Part shown: one piece after another, positions 60,115 through 64,000 of the stretch
Layout: each line of letters starts with the position of its first letter
Numbering within the stretch: the stretch's first letter is position 1
Source: Rhodospirillales bacterium
GTDB taxonomy: Bacteria > Pseudomonadota > Alphaproteobacteria > Rhodospirillales > JASLLZ01
DNA length: 64,000 nucleotides
Assembly: GCA_030746775.1 (NCBI GenBank)
Contig: JASLLZ010000009.1
Span: 1 to 64,000 of the forward strand
Direction: 5' to 3'
Program-made: the position numbers and the translations under genes
Notes under the pieces: model-generated
Seen by the model: the letters and a program-made list of their open reading frames with translations, nothing else
What the model was told of the DNA's origin: nothing
The model's database searches: none

Positions 60115-61526
60115 AGCACTTTGCCCGGATTCATGATGGACATCGGATCGAGGGTCCGTTTCACGGTCCGCATGAGGTCCATCTCGACTTCGGATTTGTA
60201 GTGTTCAAGCAGGTCGCGCTTGCTCAGGCCGATGCCGTGTTCGGCCGAGAAGCTGCCGTCCATCTCGGCGATCAGGTCGTGAACCCGGTGCGTGACGCGA
60301 TTGGTTTCGGCCAGGAAGGCATCGGTGTCGGCGCCTTCGGGTTGGCTCAAGTTGAAGTGGATATTGCCGTCGCCGACATGGCCGAAGGCGACGACGCGCC
60401 CGCCCGGAACCGCGTTTTCCAAGATTTTGGTGGCGCGGTGCAAAAATTCGGGCACTTGGGAGACCGGCACCGAAACGTCGTGCTTGATGGAACCGCCCTC
60501 GGGGATCTGGGCTTCGTTGATATCCTCGCGGATGGTCCACAGTTCCTCGGCCTGGGCCTCGCTGGTGGCGATCACGGCGTCCTTGGCAACGCCGTCGTCG
60601 AGGGCCCGGGCGAGGACCGATTCCAAGGACGCCCGCAAAGCACCGCCGGGCCGGGGGCTGGTCAGTTCGATCAGGGCATAGAAGGGATGGACGGCGTCAA
60701 ACGGGTCGCGCATGCGCTCGACATGCTTGAGGGCGAAGTCGAAGGGCATGCGCGAGATCATCTCGAAGGCGGTCAGTGCCTCGCCGCAGGCGGTACGGAC
60801 GCGGACAAAGACATCGAGCACGGCTTGCGGATCGGCAACGGCGACCAGCGCCGCCTCGCGGGCATGGATGGCGGGATAAAGCTTCAAAACAGCGGCGGTA
60901 ATCACGCCCAGCGTCCCCTCGGCGCCGATGAACAGATGCTTGAGGTCATAGCCGGTGTTGTCCTTGCGCAGGCCGCGCAGACCCTCCCACACCCGGCCGT
61001 CGGGCAGCACGACTTCGAGGCCCAGCACCAGGTCGCGGGCATTGCCGTAACGCAAAACCTGGATGCCGCCGGCGTTGGTCGACAGGTTGCCGCCGATCTG
61101 GCAACTGCCGTCGGCGGCGGCCAGGCTGAGGGGAAACAGGCAGCCGGCCTCGGTCGCCGCCTCTTGGATCGCGGCGAGGACGCAACCCGCCTCGACGGTC
61201 ATGGTGTGGTTGAGGGGATCGACGGCGCGGATGCGATTCATGCGGCCCATGGACAAGACGATGCCGCCGTCGGGAACGGCGCCGCCCATGCCGCCCGTGT
61301 TGCCGCCCTGGGGGGTGACGGGAACCCCGGCCGCGGCGCAAATTCGGATCACCCGGGCGGTCTCCTCGGTCGAGGCGGGGCGGACCACGGCGGCGCAGGT
61401 GCCGCGCCACAGGCCGCGCCGCTCGACCAAGTGCGGTTCCATCGCGTGGGCGTCGTCGATCCAACCCTTGGGACCGACCACGCCGAGGATGGCGTCGAGG
61501 GCGGATTGAGGGACAGGGTTGGACAT
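60111..61526 (-). CDS. FAD-binding oxidoreductase (GlcD / D-2-hydroxyglutarate dehydrogenase-like), paralog B
   Basis: VTPQGGNTGGMGGAVPDGGIVLSMGRMNRI, CQIGGNLSTNAGG, GHVGDGNIHFN. Confidence 0.93.
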   Translation of the reverse strand: MSNPVPQSALDAILGVVGPKGWIDDAHAMEPHLVERRGLWRGTCAAVVRPASTEETARVIRICAAAGVPVTPQGGNTGGMGGAVPDGGIVLSMGRMNRIRAVDPLNHTMTVEAGCVLAAIQEAATEAGCLFPLSLAAADGSCQIGGNLSTNAGGIQVLRYGNARDLVLGLEVVLPDGRVWEGLRGLRKDNTGYDLKHLFIGAEGTLGVITAAVLKLYPAIHAREAALVAVADPQAVLDVFVRVRTACGEALTAFEMISRMPFDFALKHVERMRDPFDAVHPFYALIELTSPRPGGALRASLESVLARALDDGVAKDAVIATSEAQAEELWTIREDINEAQIPEGGSIKHDVSVPVSQVPEFLHRATKILENAVPGGRVVAFGHVGDGNIHFNLSQPEGADTDAFLAETNRVTHRVHDLIAEMDGSFSAEHGIGLSKRDLLEHYKSEVEMDLMRTVKRTLDPMSIMNPGKVL

Positions 61527-61678
61527 CGTGGCGCGACTCCCGAGTTCAAGAGCGGCCCACAATAGGCAACGTCCGACACTGCGCAAGCCACGATTGTTGG
61601 ATGTCCAAACGACCCGTACCGCTAGCCCTTCGTTTGCCCTACAATCGGGCGCGGCGATACGACGGGGAGGTGCCTACC

Positions 61679-63697
61679 ATGAAACTAGATCCCATCTTGC
61701 TCGAGATCATGAACGCCAAGTTGTCGGCCATCGCCGGTGAGATGGCGGCCCACCTGCAACGCGCTTCGCGGTCCATGTACGTCAAGGAGGCGGCCGACTT
61801 CGGCGTCGGCATCGTCGATGTCGAAGGCCGTATGTTCGCCTATCCGCCGGGCGCCAACATGTTTTCCATCGACCGTCCTTGCGCCCACACCATCCGCGCT
61901 GTTCCCGACGTCGCGGCGGGCGACGTCATCGTCACCAACGATCCTTATTCGTCGAACGGACTGTCGACCCATCTTCCCGACCTCCACATGCTCAGGCCGA
62001 TCTTTCACAAGGGCCGCATCGTTTGCTATGGCTGGGCCTTCATCCACTTCACCGACGTCGGCGGTCGGGTGCCGAGCTCGATCTCGCCGTCGAACCATGA
62101 GATCTTTCAAGAAGGCATCATCGTCCCGCCGATGAAGATCCTGCGCCGGGGTGTCATCAACCAGGACTTCGTGACGATCTTTACCGCCAACTGCCGCACG
62201 CCCGAGATCAACATGGGCGACATCGGGGCACTGCTGGGCGCGCTTGAGACATGTGAAAAGCGTGTCCTCGACGTGGTCCAGGCCCACGGGGCGGAGACCG
62301 TGATCACCGCCCAGGCCGACCTGCAGGATTATTCGGAGGCCAAGGCGCGCGTCGTTTTACGCCGCATTCCCGACGGCGAGTACGCATTTTGGGATTATCT
62401 CGACGACGACATGGCAAGCCGCATTCCGGTGCGCATCCGGGTCAAGATGACGGTGCGCGATGGCACCGTGCATCTTGACTTTGCCAGCACCGATCCACAG
62501 GTCCCGGCGTCGTTCAACGTGCCGACCATGAACCGGCTGAGCTACTGGCTTTCGATGCGCCTTACCACCTTCATCTGCTCGCACGACAAATCGATCCCGC
62601 TTAACGCCGGGATGTACCGGCCGATTACCTGCACCAACCCGGCAGGCACCATCCTCAACGCCGAATTCCCCGACGCCGTCGGTATCCGGTCGGCCGCCGC
62701 CATGCGGCTTCAGGACGCGATCACCGGGTGTATCTTGAAGGCGGCGCCCGATCTGATGGCGGGGCCGACCTGCGGCGCCAACGTGCCCTTGGTCCTGTCC
62801 GAGTTCGACGACACGGGCGCCAAGCGCAAGGTCCAGGTGATTCAGCCCATGCGCGGCGGCATGGCGGCGGCGCGGGGCGTCGAGGGGGTCGACGCCCGCG
62901 ACGTCACCATCAACAACATGAACAACCATCCCTTGGAATCGGTCGAGGCCGACGCCGGCGTCATCATCCGCGACTACGATATCCGCACCGATTCGGGAGG
63001 CGCCGGCGAATGGCGCGGCGGCGTCGGCCAGCAGGTCACGGTGGAGATCGTGCGCGACGGCGGCAAGGTGCTGGCCCGCGGCATGGAGCGCCAGCGCTTT
63101 CGCTCCTGGGGCACCATGGGGGGCAAGCCGTCACGGCCGCTCAAGGTACAGTTCAACAAGGGCCGGGCGGACGAACGCACCCTGGCCAAGATCGACGAAT
63201 TGGCGGTCGGCGCGGGCGATACCCTGACCATTTACATGCCGGGGGGCTCGGGCTACGGCGATCCATATCGGCGCCCGCCGGAAAAAGTGGAACGCGACGT
63301 GACGCTCGGCTTCGTCAGCCGCCGGGCGGCAAAAAGCGACTACGGCGTCGTCCTGGACGACGATGGTGCGGTGGACGCGGCGGCGACGCGGCGCACCCGG
63401 ACGGCGCGGACGCGCGATAACGTCCATGCCGACTTCGACTTCGGGCCCGAGCGCGAAGCATGGGACGCCGCCTTCGACGACGACCTCATGGCGGCCTTCA
63501 ACCGAAAGCTCTATGCCCTTCCCAAATCGGTGCGCGGCGAACGCCGGCGCCGGGTCTTCGAGGCGGCGCTGCCCGACCTTCCGCCGTCGGGCGATCCCCG
63601 TTTCCTTCATGTCGTCAAGGACCCGGACGCCATCCGCGCCCGCTTCATCGCCGCCATCGACCGCCTGCTTGACCAGGTCTCGACAGCGGCCGGGTGA
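61679..63697 (+). CDS. hydantoinase B/oxoprolinase (HyuB) family protein
   Basis: DPILLEIMNAKLSAIAGEMAAHLQRASRSMYVKEAADFGVGIVD ... VTNDPYSSNGLSTHLPDLHMLRPIF; RBS GGGGAGG. Confidence 0.93.
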   Translation: MKLDPILLEIMNAKLSAIAGEMAAHLQRASRSMYVKEAADFGVGIVDVEGRMFAYPPGANMFSIDRPCAHTIRAVPDVAAGDVIVTNDPYSSNGLSTHLPDLHMLRPIFHKGRIVCYGWAFIHFTDVGGRVPSSISPSNHEIFQEGIIVPPMKILRRGVINQDFVTIFTANCRTPEINMGDIGALLGALETCEKRVLDVVQAHGAETVITAQADLQDYSEAKARVVLRRIPDGEYAFWDYLDDDMASRIPVRIRVKMTVRDGTVHLDFASTDPQVPASFNVPTMNRLSYWLSMRLTTFICSHDKSIPLNAGMYRPITCTNPAGTILNAEFPDAVGIRSAAAMRLQDAITGCILKAAPDLMAGPTCGANVPLVLSEFDDTGAKRKVQVIQPMRGGMAAARGVEGVDARDVTINNMNNHPLESVEADAGVIIRDYDIRTDSGGAGEWRGGVGQQVTVEIVRDGGKVLARGMERQRFRSWGTMGGKPSRPLKVQFNKGRADERTLAKIDELAVGAGDTLTIYMPGGSGYGDPYRRPPEKVERDVTLGFVSRRAAKSDYGVVLDDDGAVDAAATRRTRTARTRDNVHADFDFGPEREAWDAAFDDDLMAAFNRKLYALPKSVRGERRRRVFEAALPDLPPSGDPRFLHVVKDPDAIRARFIAAIDRLLDQVSTAAG

Positions 63698-63709
63698 GGG
63701 ACGGCGCCG

Positions 63710-64000
63710 TCAGACGCCTTCCACCAGGACCAGGGTCGTATCGGCGCCCGCCTTACGCGCCTCCAGAAAGGGTTGATATTGCGGGTCCTCGTAAAAGGCC
63801 TGGGCTTGATCGGCGGAAGGAAACTCGACGATCACCGCCACGTCCGGCACCGCGCCGCCGCCTTCGATTTGCTGCACTTCGGTGTTGCGCACCAAGTAGC
63901 GTCCCCCGTGGGCTTGAACCAGGGCTTCGACCTTGGGCACATAATCCTCGATCCATGCAGGGTCCTTGACCTTGACAAAGGCCATCACATAAACGGTCAT
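63710..64000 (-). CDS. DUF1330 domain-containing protein
   Basis: MTVYVMAFVKVKDPAWIEDYVPKVEALVQAHGGRYLVRNTEVQQIEG ... VEFPSADQAQAFYEDPQYQPF. Confidence 0.9.
   Translation of the reverse strand: MTVYVMAFVKVKDPAWIEDYVPKVEALVQAHGGRYLVRNTEVQQIEGGGAVPDVAVIVEFPSADQAQAFYEDPQYQPFLEARKAGADTTLVLVEGV

Overview
High-GC bacterial chromosome window. Gene content and order look alphaproteobacterial, probably Rhodospirillales-like (inference). From left to right: a glutathione-specific gamma-glutamylcyclotransferase-like gene; a PNPOx-like gene; a coxSLM-DE-type molybdenum hydroxylase cluster with a fused molybdopterin-binding/MobA-like gene; a DapA-family gene interrupted by an amber codon; der-bamB-yfgM; a frameshifted 12-EF-hand gene; a frameshifted Sel1 gene; four tandem DadA-like FAD oxidoreductases divergent from an ABC-transporter/two-TIM-barrel/DeoR cassette; a purF-cvpA-radA-alr-dnaB-cfa-rplI-rpsR-rpsF block; fabD-fabG-acpP-fabF-mltG; yicC-gmk; an rsmA-pdxA-surA-lptD-lptG-lptF block; two tandem GlcD/D2HGDH-like oxidases; and an orphan HyuB-like gene. 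Most of this is ordinary. The strongest unusual signals are: (1) a 107-bp dispersed element present twice in opposite orientation, with CTAGAGC/GCTCTAG ends, a covarying hairpin, and ends that supply the stop codons of three neighbouring genes; (2) a perfect 8-bp hairpin that would sequester the radA Shine-Dalgarno and UUG start, preceded by a leader ORF that looks like a truncated mlaE remnant ending at that Shine-Dalgarno; (3) three disrupted ORFs; (4) tandem paralog arrays with patchy identity suggesting gene conversion; (5) a 26-bp fabF fragment duplicated in the acpP-fabF spacer; (6) a 28-bp-arm perfect inverted repeat; (7) repeat-bearing C-terminal tails on ribosomal proteins S6 and L9. 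All product names come from reading the translated sequences; no database search was run.
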